Source: an uncultured Rhodospirillaceae bacterium (lineage in GTDB: Bacteria; Pseudomonadota; Alphaproteobacteria; Rhodospirillales; UBA2165). Taken from it: a stretch of DNA of 11,751 bases. Shown one piece after another: positions 1 through 6,460 of this stretch. The translations under genes and the position numbers were made by a program. Position 1 is the stretch's first letter; each line of letters starts with the position of its first letter. The DNA lies in NCBI GenBank assembly GCA_913041095.1, contig CAJWIB010000046.1, positions 1-11,751 on the forward strand, in the 5' to 3' direction. The notes below the pieces were generated by a model that ran no database searches, had not been told where the DNA came from, and was given only the letters and a program-made list of their open reading frames with translations.

Positions 1-92
1 TGAGTTAAAGCCACAATAAATTTGTCAGTTATTTTTTGGAGATTTTAGTGAAAAGGTTGCGCGATAGTTTCTCAGGATGTAATTAGCCGGTG

Positions 93-98
93 TATACT
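93..98 (+). promoter_or_regulatory. candidate -10 box upstream of rutE-like gene
   Basis: TATACT lies 30 bases before the ATG at 128 and matches the sigma-70 -10 consensus at five of six positions. The best -35 candidate at a suitable spacing is TTCTCA at 69-74, which is weak. A purine-rich GGGGG at 116-120 sits 7 bases before the ATG and could act as a poor ribosome binding site. This is pattern matching only. Confidence 0.25.
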
Positions 99-127
99 TA
101 TCGCCAAAAAGAAATGGGGGCCACCAC

Positions 128-793
128 ATGAATGCCGCACCTGAAAAAGACGAAATTGACTTAGCCGCCCAGGAAACGGTCCGTGAAGCGCGGACGCGCA
201 CGGGTCCTTTGGACGTCAATGCACTGGATATGATGTTTCGCGCTAACCGTTCGTTTAATGGTTGGAAAGACGATCCGGTGAGCGACGATCAGCTAAAAGA
301 AATTTACGACCTTATGAAGCTCTGCCCAACCAGCGCCAATTGCTGCCCCTTGCGGATAAAATTTATCCGCTCAGATGAAGCCAAGGAGAAATTGGGTCCG
401 GTGGTGATGGAACCCAACCGCGCTAAAACATTGCAGGCGCCGGTAACGGCCATTCTCGGGTTTGATCATGATTTTTATCAGCATATGCCAAAACTGACAC
501 CGCACCGACCAACCGATATAAAGGATCGCATGGAGCAAAATCCCGACATGATCCCCTGGTGGGTAAATTTGAATGGTGGCTTGCAGGCAGCTTATTTCAT
601 GATGGCGGTACGAGCTGTCGGCCTTGATGTGGGGCCGATGCAGGGCGTCGATAAACCCAGCATGGATGCGCTTTATTGGTCTGGCACTAAGGTCAAGACA
701 GCGTTTATCTGCAGCATTGGCCGCGGCGATGAGAGCACGATCTTCAAAAAACTGCCGCGGTTTGATTTCGACGAAGCCTGCGAGTTGCTTTAA
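128..793 (+). CDS. rutE: RutE-like malonic semialdehyde reductase (nitroreductase family)
   Basis: The 221-residue protein belongs to the FMN-dependent nitroreductase superfamily and closely resembles RutE, which reduces malonic semialdehyde to 3-hydroxypropionate with NAD(P)H in the Rut pyrimidine-degradation pathway. Seen directly: MMFRANRSFNGWKDDPVSD near residue 35, LMKLCPTSANCCP at about 62-74 (RutE has a very similar PTSANCSP stretch that helps form the flavin pocket), QAPVTAI near residue 103, a central QAAYFMMAVRAVGLDVGPM helix, and the C-terminal FDFDEACELL, which matches the LSFEEACGLL end of E. coli RutE. About 25 extra, charged N-terminal residues precede the family core, so a later start is possible, but none has a better ribosome binding site. 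The next gene is aspS and no other rut genes are visible. Such stand-alone members may act on other aldehydes, enones or nitro compounds. The family is clear; the exact substrate is inferred. Confidence 0.85.
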   Translation: MNAAPEKDEIDLAAQETVREARTRTGPLDVNALDMMFRANRSFNGWKDDPVSDDQLKEIYDLMKLCPTSANCCPLRIKFIRSDEAKEKLGPVVMEPNRAKTLQAPVTAILGFDHDFYQHMPKLTPHRPTDIKDRMEQNPDMIPWWVNLNGGLQAAYFMMAVRAVGLDVGPMQGVDKPSMDALYWSGTKVKTAFICSIGRGDESTIFKKLPRFDFDEACELL

Positions 794-901
794 GCCGCCA
801 AAACACTTGTAATATCGGCGGAAATCTTTAAAACCGGCGCGGTGTGGGCAGAAGCTTACGCCGTTCGCTTTTAACACGATTTTCATAAAAAAATTGACGC
901 C

Positions 902-2746
902 ATGACAGATACCGAACTCCATCCCTTTCGCACCCATAATTGTGGTGAACTTCGCCGTGATAATACTGGCGAGACTGTTCGCCTGTCGGGCTGGATCCAT
1001 CGTAAGCGCGATCACGGTAATCTACTGTTTGTCGACCTCAGGGATCATTATGGCTTAACTCAATTAGTCATCGAAAATACCGGCCCGATCTTTGAAGTGT
1101 TGGAGCATGCGCGGGCGGAAACGGTGATCACGGTGACCGGCAAGCTTGAAAAGCGCTCGGACGATACCATTAATCCGGAATTACCGACGGGTGAAGTCGA
1201 GCTTCGCATTGAAGACATCAATGTGGAAAGCTCAGCGGATGAGTTACCGATGCAAGTCTTTGGCGACGCTGATTTCCCGGAAGATATTCGACTCAGCCAT
1301 CGTTTTTTAGATCTCCGCCGGGAAGACGTACACAAAAATATCGTGCTGCGCAGCAATGTCATTTCTTCAATCCGCCGCCGCATGACCGAGAGCGGTTTTA
1401 TAGAAATGCAGACGCCGATTTTGACTACAACTTCCCCAGAAGGTGCGCGTGACTATCTGGTGCCGAGCCGAATTCATCCTGGTAAGTTCTATGCATTGCC
1501 CCAAGCGCCGCAGATTTTCAAACAAATGCTAATGGTCTCGGGTTTTGATAAATATTTTCAGATTGCGCCGTGTTTTAGAGATGAAGACGCCCGCGCCGAC
1601 CGTTCGCCCGGCGAGTTCTATCAACTTGATTTTGAGATGTCTTATGTGACGCAAGAAGATGTTTTTGGAGCGATTGAGCCGGTGTTGCATGGTGTATTTG
1701 AAGAATTTTCCGGCGACCGAGAAGTGTCAGCGCTGCCGTTTCCACGCATTGCATTCGCCGATTCCATGCGCTGGTATGGCTCTGACAAGCCGGATCTCCG
1801 TAATCCCCTGAAAATGGGCAATGCCACTCATATCTTTGCCGGCTCCGGCTTTAAAATATTTGCCGGTATGATCGAAAAAGACTCAAATGTTGAAGTTTGG
1901 GCGATCCCCGCACCAAAAGGCGGCAGCCGGGCATTTTGTGACCGGATGAATTCCTGGGCGCAGGGCGAAGGCCAGCCGGGCCTCGGCTATATTTTCTTCC
2001 GCGATGGTGAAGGCGCCGGGCCTCTTGCCAAGAACATTGGCGCGGAACGAACCGAACAACTGCGCACAGAATTAGAGCTCAGTGATGGTGATGCGGTGTT
2101 CTTTGTCGCCGGTCTGCCGAAAACATTCGCGCCGTTTGCCGCTGCCGCGCGCAATAAAGTTTGCGAAGAGTTGGATATTCTCGAAAAAGACTACTTCAAA
2201 TTCTGCTGGATCAATGACTATCCAATGTATGAAATGGATGAAGAGACAGGTCAGATCGATTTCAGTCACAATCCCTTCTCGATGCCGCAAGGCGGATTGG
2301 AAGCGCTCGAAAACGAAAACCCGCTCGAAATACTCGCCTACCAGTATGACATCGTTTGCAACGGGGTTGAGCTATCCTCTGGCGCCATTCGGAACCATCG
2401 CCCTGACATTATGTATAAAGCCTTCGAGATTGCCGGTTATTCCAGCAGCGATGTTGAAGAGCAATTCGGCGGGCTCTTAAACGCCTTTAAATTTGGTGCC
2501 CCGCCGCATGGTGGCTCAGCGCCAGGCATCGACCGCATCGTCATGCTGCTGGCGGATGAGCCGAATATCCGCGAAGTTATCGCCTTCCCGATGAACCAGC
2601 AGGCCGAAGATCTTTTAATAAATGCGCCGGTTGAGATTACGTCGGAGCGTTATAAAGAGCTTCATATCAAAGCCGATCTACCGAAAGTAAAGAAAAAAGA
2701 AGGTGGTGCTGGCCAGCAGGATTCAAAAGATTTAAAAGACAGCTAA
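902..2746 (+). CDS. aspS: aspartyl-tRNA synthetase (AspRS), bacterial type
   Basis: The 614-residue class II aminoacyl-tRNA synthetase charges tRNA with aspartate in the cytoplasm. Domains in order: an N-terminal OB-fold anticodon-binding domain (about 8-110, with LSGWIHRKRDHG), the catalytic core with LSHRFLDLRR (131-140), the amino-acid-binding loop QAPQ (201-204), motif 2 FRDEDARADRSPGEFYQLD (225-243), a bacterial GAD insertion (roughly 300-430), SHNPFSMP, and motif 3 GIDR (542-545). The WIHRKRDHG loop and VTGKLEKR resemble non-discriminating AspRS enzymes, which also charge tRNA-Asn, more than the E. coli WVNRRRDLG form. This is an inference and would imply GatCAB elsewhere. The tail after residue about 597 is Lys-rich and low in complexity. 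The ATG at 902 fits the family start although no clear Shine-Dalgarno precedes it. It lies 108 bp after the rutE-like gene. Confidence 0.97.
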   Translation: MTDTELHPFRTHNCGELRRDNTGETVRLSGWIHRKRDHGNLLFVDLRDHYGLTQLVIENTGPIFEVLEHARAETVITVTGKLEKRSDDTINPELPTGEVELRIEDINVESSADELPMQVFGDADFPEDIRLSHRFLDLRREDVHKNIVLRSNVISSIRRRMTESGFIEMQTPILTTTSPEGARDYLVPSRIHPGKFYALPQAPQIFKQMLMVSGFDKYFQIAPCFRDEDARADRSPGEFYQLDFEMSYVTQEDVFGAIEPVLHGVFEEFSGDREVSALPFPRIAFADSMRWYGSDKPDLRNPLKMGNATHIFAGSGFKIFAGMIEKDSNVEVWAIPAPKGGSRAFCDRMNSWAQGEGQPGLGYIFFRDGEGAGPLAKNIGAERTEQLRTELELSDGDAVFFVAGLPKTFAPFAAAARNKVCEELDILEKDYFKFCWINDYPMYEMDEETGQIDFSHNPFSMPQGGLEALENENPLEILAYQYDIVCNGVELSSGAIRNHRPDIMYKAFEIAGYSSSDVEEQFGGLLNAFKFGAPPHGGSAPGIDRIVMLLADEPNIREVIAFPMNQQAEDLLINAPVEITSERYKELHIKADLPKVKKKEGGAGQQDSKDLKDS

Positions 2747-3323
2747 CTTGCATATTTAGGCGTACTAATTAACTAACCTATTTCCTGTAGTATCTCTCAC
2801 TAATTTATCCAAATAATTGGCGGCAACAACTACAGTTCTAAAAAATAGTATGCCGAGAATGCGGAACGGATTATCATCCGCACACAGAAAATTCTGGATT
2901 TACTTGAAACCAACGAAAAGTAGCCGAAAATTCCGCGTGCTTTAAGCGAAATCAGCCCGCCGATTAAATTGCCGGTCAGTGTGCCAATCAAGCTGCCGCC
3001 ATTGAGTTTTAACACCAAATAAAACTAAAATTTATGTCATGAAGTTTGGCAGCGGACCTCTTTATAACCAAAAGAGATTACCTTCCGATTAACAACGTAA
3101 AGGCTGTGCCATTATATAAATCTATTAATAACAATGTGTTATGATGATATCTTAAGAAATAAATATAACGATACTCGGATTCTTTTACCTATTGATGGTA
3201 GATTCTGTCGTTTGTTACCGGCATCACAGCGGAAAAGCGCAAACGTGATAAAGGAGATGAACGCTTTCCCTTAGCGCACATGGCTTCAATGATTTAGGAT
3301 GAACCCGAGATATTATTCAAAGT
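2747..3323. other. 577 bp intergenic region, AT-rich, possible decayed coding fragment
   Basis: No convincing intact gene is present. From about 2850 to 3018 the base composition changes to look coding-like. On the - strand a TTG-started frame (3018 to 2830) begins with a glycine-rich, membrane-like stretch, NGGSLIGTLTGNLIGGL. On the + strand 2851-2922 reads AENAERIIIRTQKILDLLE and then stops, with a stop also just before it. Neither reading has a plausible start with a ribosome binding site, and I recognise neither. The remainder (3019-3323) is AT-rich and probably holds the promoter and leader of the EipB-like gene. No strong rho-independent terminator for aspS is visible. Confidence 0.4.
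3137..3145 (+). promoter_or_regulatory. candidate extended -10 element upstream of eipB-like gene
   Basis: TGTTATGAT fits the extended -10 pattern TGnTATAAT with one mismatch, inside an AT-rich stretch about 180 bases before the eipB-like start. No good -35 hexamer is present at the usual distance. An AAGGAG at about 3250 directly abuts a short ATG frame that stops after five codons, so it does not serve the main gene. The promoter is speculative. Confidence 0.2.
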
Positions 3324-4151
3324 ATGGATACAAAATTAATGCGTCATTATGCCCTGCCGATACTAAGTACAGCCTTATTCTGCAGCGTTTATACAGCCAC
3401 CAAAAATCAACCCGTCGAGGCGGCCGGATTAGTGCCTAACTTAGTGCCGCATCGCGCGGTGTACGCCATGCATCTCTCCAAGGTTGGCTCAAATGGCGGT
3501 TTGACCAGTGCGCGCGGCGTCATGACCTATGTATTTAAAGATCAATGCGATGCCTGGACGGTTGAAAGCAAAGTATATTTGCGGCTGCGCTATGGTAATC
3601 GGCCGGAAATTGAAAATGTCCGCTCGCTGGTGACCTGGGCAGCCAAAGATAGTTTGGGCTTCCGGTTCCGGGTAACGAAGACCACCAACGGCAAAAAAAC
3701 CGAAGAGATTAAAGGTGTGGCGGCACTGGATGGTGCCGGGCTCGGCGGTATAGCTGAATATACCAAACCGACGGCTCAACGGGTGGTGTTAATAAAGGGC
3801 ACGCTTTTTCCGACCGCTCACATCAAAACCCTAATCCAACGCTCGGTTGAAGGTGGCAAGCACCTCACCATGGCAATTTTCGACGGCGCAACATTGGATA
3901 ATCCCTATGAAGTGAGCGCGGTTATTGGGGCCGGTTCAGGCAAAGCAAAAATGTCGTCCCGGCTGTCCTCTGTGCTGGGCGAGGCCGCTAATTGGAAAAT
4001 GCGGCTGGCGTATTTCCCCGTCAACGACGCCAAGCAGACGCCGGATGTCGAACTTGGTGTGGAGATGCGCGAGGATGGTATCGTTAACTCATTTTGCAGG
4101 ATTTTGGCTCTTATGCGGTCGAAGCGCGCCTTGATCAAGTCGAATTACTGA
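3324..4151 (+). CDS. eipB: EipB-family (DUF1849) periplasmic envelope protein, frameshifted at the 3' end
   Basis: As read, the frame gives 275 residues: a signal peptide (hydrophobic ALPILSTALFCSVYTA, probable cleavage near VEA-A at 31-35) and a secreted domain. LVPHRAVYAMHL, the ARGVMTYVFKDQCDAW stretch, SLVTWAAKDSLGFRFRV, a TKPTAQRVVLIKGTLFPTAH segment and FDGATLDNPYEVSAVIGAG follow the layout of EipB, a periplasmic beta-spiral protein needed for cell-envelope integrity in Brucella. The family has a disulphide joining an early Cys (here Cys75) to one at the extreme C-terminus. In the frame as read the last 18 residues (from about 258, CRILALMRSKRA) do not look like EipB. The expected ending is in another frame: 4100-4168 encodes DFGSYAVEARLDQ and finishes in SGC. 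One extra T in the TTTT run at 4092-4095 would join the two parts and give 281 residues. The ATG at 3324 is the first start after a stop; no clear Shine-Dalgarno is visible. Confidence 0.85.
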   Translation: MDTKLMRHYALPILSTALFCSVYTATKNQPVEAAGLVPNLVPHRAVYAMHLSKVGSNGGLTSARGVMTYVFKDQCDAWTVESKVYLRLRYGNRPEIENVRSLVTWAAKDSLGFRFRVTKTTNGKKTEEIKGVAALDGAGLGGIAEYTKPTAQRVVLIKGTLFPTAHIKTLIQRSVEGGKHLTMAIFDGATLDNPYEVSAVIGAGSGKAKMSSRLSSVLGEAANWKMRLAYFPVNDAKQTPDVELGVEMREDGIVNSFCRILALMRSKRALIKSNY

Positions 4152-4168
4152 AAGATAGCGGCTGCTGA
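4092..4168 (+). other. frameshift site and out-of-frame 3' end of eipB-like gene
   Basis: The homopolymer TTTT at 4092-4095 is the likely site of a one-base deletion, biological or a sequencing error. With five T the reading continues from NSF to LQDFGSYAVEARLDQ and ends in SGC with TGA at 4166-4168. This restores the family's last beta strand and terminal cysteine. The rest of the gene shows no other lesion, which suggests either a recent mutation or a base-calling artefact rather than an old pseudogene. Confidence 0.75.
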
Positions 4169-4170
4169 AC

Positions 4171-4263
4171 GGGTATTTTGGTGACAGTTTACTTAATTTT
4201 ATAATTTATTAAGAACATTGTTTTTCAGTTCAGGGAATTAAGTAAACTGTCACCGAAATACGC
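4171..4263. repeat. long inverted repeat (REP/MITE-like palindromic element)
   Basis: The left arm 4171-4198 and right arm 4236-4263 are reverse complements at 26 of 28 positions. The core arm GGTGACAGTTTACTTAATT (19 bp, 4180-4198) is perfectly repeated in inverse orientation at 4236-4254, enclosing a 37 bp AT-rich centre. No open reading frame fits inside. The element begins 2 bases after the restored stop of the eipB-like gene and ends 22 bases before the amrS ATG. A stem this long would form a very stable hairpin in RNA from either strand, so it may insulate or terminate transcription. Size and symmetry suggest a non-autonomous mobile palindrome. From memory, similar GTGACAGTTTACTTAA arms recur in other bacterial genomes near REP-associated transposases, but I cannot confirm this. 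Confidence 0.85.
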
Positions 4264-4285
4264 CCCAGACGTGCTATTATCTCGC

Positions 4286-5350
4286 ATGAATTTTTCAACC
4301 AAATATTGGCACGCATTAGACGATGGCCGGGTGCAATGTGGCGTCTGCTTGCGGGAATGCAAACTGCGCGATGGCCAGCGGGGGCTGTGCTTTGTCCGGG
4401 CCGCGGAAGGCGGTGAGATTGTACTGACGACCTATGGTCGCTCATCGGGGTTCTGCGTCGATCCGATTGAGAAAAAGCCGCTTAATCATTTTTTACCGGG
4501 CACACCGGTGCTGTCATTTGGCACTGCCGGCTGCAATCTCACCTGCAAGTTCTGCCAGAACTACGATATCTCTAAATCCCGCCAGATGGACAAGTTGGCG
4601 GTTCAGGCGAGCCCCGAAAAAATCGCGGTCACCGCCGAGCAGATCGGCTGTAAAAGTGTTGCCTTCACCTATAATGATCCGGTTATTTTTATGGATTACG
4701 CCATTGATGTCGCCGAGGCTTGCCACGCCCGGGATATTAAAACGGTCGCGGTGACGGCGGGCTATATTTGCCCCGAGCCGCGCCGAGAGTTCTATCAGCA
4801 CATCGATGCCGCCAATATCGATCTTAAAGCCTTCACCGATGAGTTTTATATGGAGTTCTGCTCGGCTCATTTGGCTGGCGTGCTGGACACGCTGAAATAC
4901 CTCAAACGTGAAACCAATACCTGGTTTGAGATAACGACATTGCTGATCCCGGGTGAAAACGATTCTGACAAAGAATTAAACGAAGAATGCGCCTGGATCA
5001 TGGAACATCTCGGCCCGGACGTGCCGCTGCATTTTTCCGCCTTTCACCCCGATTGGAAAATGACCGATAAGCCCAACACGCCGCCAGATACTTTGCATCG
5101 TGCCCGCAAAATCGCCCGTGAGCAGGGGCTCCACTACGTCTATCTCGGCAATATTCACGATTTTGATGGCTCCAGTACCTACTGCAACGCTTGTGGTGAA
5201 ACCTTGATTGGCCGCGATTGGTATGAACTCTCGACCTGGAACCTCACGGCGGATGGCCATTGCGGGAAATGCGGTGCTATCTGCGCCGGTGTCTTTGATG
5301 GCCCTGCCGGGACCTGGGGCCGTAAGCGTCAACCGGTGCGGATGGGCTGA
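4286..5350 (+). CDS. amrS: AmmeMemoRadiSam-system radical SAM enzyme
   Basis: The 354-residue protein is a radical SAM enzyme of the AmrS family, related to pyruvate-formate-lyase-activating enzymes. The cluster motif CNLTCKFC (Cys 83, 87 and 90 from this start) binds the [4Fe-4S] cluster that cleaves S-adenosylmethionine. The N-terminus carries a Cys-rich segment, VQCGVCLRECKLRDGQRGLC, and the C-terminus a second set, YCNACG followed by HCGKCG, which resembles a zinc ribbon. PIEKKPLNHFLPGTPVLSFG before the motif is a family hallmark. The frame is open back to a GTG at 4271 (359 residues), but the ATG at 4286 gives the usual short N-terminus MNFSTKYWHALDDG; neither has a good Shine-Dalgarno. 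The biochemical role of the family is unsettled. Its usual partners, Memo-like AmrB and AMMECR1-like AmrA, are not adjacent. A flippase-like gene follows after 49 bp, so co-transcription is likely. Confidence 0.92.
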   Translation: MNFSTKYWHALDDGRVQCGVCLRECKLRDGQRGLCFVRAAEGGEIVLTTYGRSSGFCVDPIEKKPLNHFLPGTPVLSFGTAGCNLTCKFCQNYDISKSRQMDKLAVQASPEKIAVTAEQIGCKSVAFTYNDPVIFMDYAIDVAEACHARDIKTVAVTAGYICPEPRREFYQHIDAANIDLKAFTDEFYMEFCSAHLAGVLDTLKYLKRETNTWFEITTLLIPGENDSDKELNEECAWIMEHLGPDVPLHFSAFHPDWKMTDKPNTPPDTLHRARKIAREQGLHYVYLGNIHDFDGSSTYCNACGETLIGRDWYELSTWNLTADGHCGKCGAICAGVFDGPAGTWGRKRQPVRMG

Positions 5351-5399
5351 CTTTTAAATGGGTTTGTTTTTTCCCCGGCTGCCATGCTAAACGAAGGCC

Positions 5400-6365
5400 A
5401 TGAGTAAGAAATCCCTACTTTTCATTGCAAAATTTATCATCTCGGCGCTGTTGATTTGGTTGATCGCGGCGAATTTTGAGATCGGTTCCGCCGCCGAGCG
5501 GTTAACGGAAATTGAGTATATTTACCTGCTGGGTGTTTTTGTTGTGTATGTCACGTTGTTAGTCAACAATACTGTCAGGTGGCAGATCGTGCTTAACGCC
5601 ATTCATGCGCATCTACCGTTCACGGTGGCGGCAAAAATTCTCTATATTTCGATGTTTTTTAATCAGACACTGCCCTCGGCGATTGGCGGCGATGCATTTC
5701 GTATGTTTTTAGCCCGTAAAGCCGGTGTTGACCTGAAGGGTGCGATTAACGGCGTGATGCTTGAGCGAGCTGCAACGGTTACCGGGCTGATCGGCTTGGT
5801 GGTTGCCACCCAGCCATTTCTGCTGGCGCGCATTGGTGATAATCCGGTTAAATATGCTTTTCCGGCCCTCGCGGTAATAGCTGTATCAGGTCTGATTTTT
5901 TTGATGCTGCTTGACCGGTTGCCTGAACGTCTGCAGACCTTGAAGCTGGTGCGCGGTCTCGGCTACTTGGCGGCTGATACCAAAAAGTTATTCCTGTCAC
6001 CACGCTATGCGTTGAAGGCAATTTCTTTGGGCGTGCTCGGCAATATTTTGATCTCTCTCGTTGCCTATCTCACGGCTCAAGCTTTGGCGATTGAAGTCTC
6101 GGTCCTGGACTGCCTGGTCCTTATCCCACCGGTGATATTGATTACGACTTTGCCGATCTCTATTGCCGGATGGGGCGTGCGGGAAGGGGCGATGGTGGCT
6201 GCCTTTGCCTTTGTTGGTGTGGCCGAAGGTGATGCCTTTGTCATGTCGATCCTGTTCGGCTTGATCAATGTGGTATTTGCCTTGCCGGGCGGGTTGCTAT
6301 GGTTGCTCGGCGATTATAAGCGCGAAGAGGTCGCCGAGGTTGAAGCTGACCTAACGGATGGTTGA
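5400..6365 (+). CDS. YbhN/flippase-like integral membrane protein (LPG synthase TM region family, UPF0104)
   Basis: The 321-residue, very hydrophobic protein has about seven to eight predicted membrane segments (near 7-24, 42-58, 122-140, 152-172, 208-230, 238-258 and 283-305). It carries family hallmarks: NNTVRWQIVL, FFNQTLPSAIGGDAFR at about 87-102, LERAATVTGL and GWGVREGAMVAAFAFVGV. The family corresponds to the membrane half of lysylphosphatidylglycerol synthase (MprF) without the soluble aminoacyl-transferase domain. Such stand-alone proteins are thought to move or bind lipid-linked substrates in the inner membrane, with the substrate usually unknown. The C-terminus is short, charged and probably cytoplasmic (EEVAEVEADLTDG). 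The ATG at 5400 is preceded by GAAGG only two bases away, so ribosome binding looks weak; it may be translated from the amrS transcript. Confidence 0.85.
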   Translation: MSKKSLLFIAKFIISALLIWLIAANFEIGSAAERLTEIEYIYLLGVFVVYVTLLVNNTVRWQIVLNAIHAHLPFTVAAKILYISMFFNQTLPSAIGGDAFRMFLARKAGVDLKGAINGVMLERAATVTGLIGLVVATQPFLLARIGDNPVKYAFPALAVIAVSGLIFLMLLDRLPERLQTLKLVRGLGYLAADTKKLFLSPRYALKAISLGVLGNILISLVAYLTAQALAIEVSVLDCLVLIPPVILITTLPISIAGWGVREGAMVAAFAFVGVAEGDAFVMSILFGLINVVFALPGGLLWLLGDYKREEVAEVEADLTDG

Positions 6366-6422
6366 TCAACTAAGCTCAACAAATGCTTTCTTTTGCCGCG
6401 TTGTTGGGTAAATTCAACCCAA
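6361..6422. other. small palindrome and hairpin between flippase-like gene and pepA
   Basis: GTTGATCAAC at 6361-6370 is a perfect 10 bp palindrome that includes the stop of the flippase-like gene. TTGGGT (6404-6409) and ACCCAA (6417-6422) can form a 6 bp stem with a 7 base loop. There is no following T-run, so a rho-independent terminator is not supported. Either could be a regulator site in the pepA leader, or chance. Confidence 0.2.
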
Positions 6423-6460
6423 TATTTATTTGCGCACAGCCAATTTTTTAAGAGGATCAT

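Noticed and set aside
795..821. CCGCC/GGCGG pair after the rutE-like gene as a terminator
   Set aside because: The stem is only 5 bp with a 17 base loop and no T-run follows.
371..1015. 214-codon - strand open frame across the rutE-like gene and aspS start
   Set aside because: It lies antisense to two clear protein families, spans their junction, and its translation has no recognisable domain. It is an antisense shadow.
5400..6365. Full-length MprF (lysylphosphatidylglycerol synthase)
   Set aside because: Only the membrane region is present; the soluble aminoacyl-transferase domain is absent and pepA follows directly.
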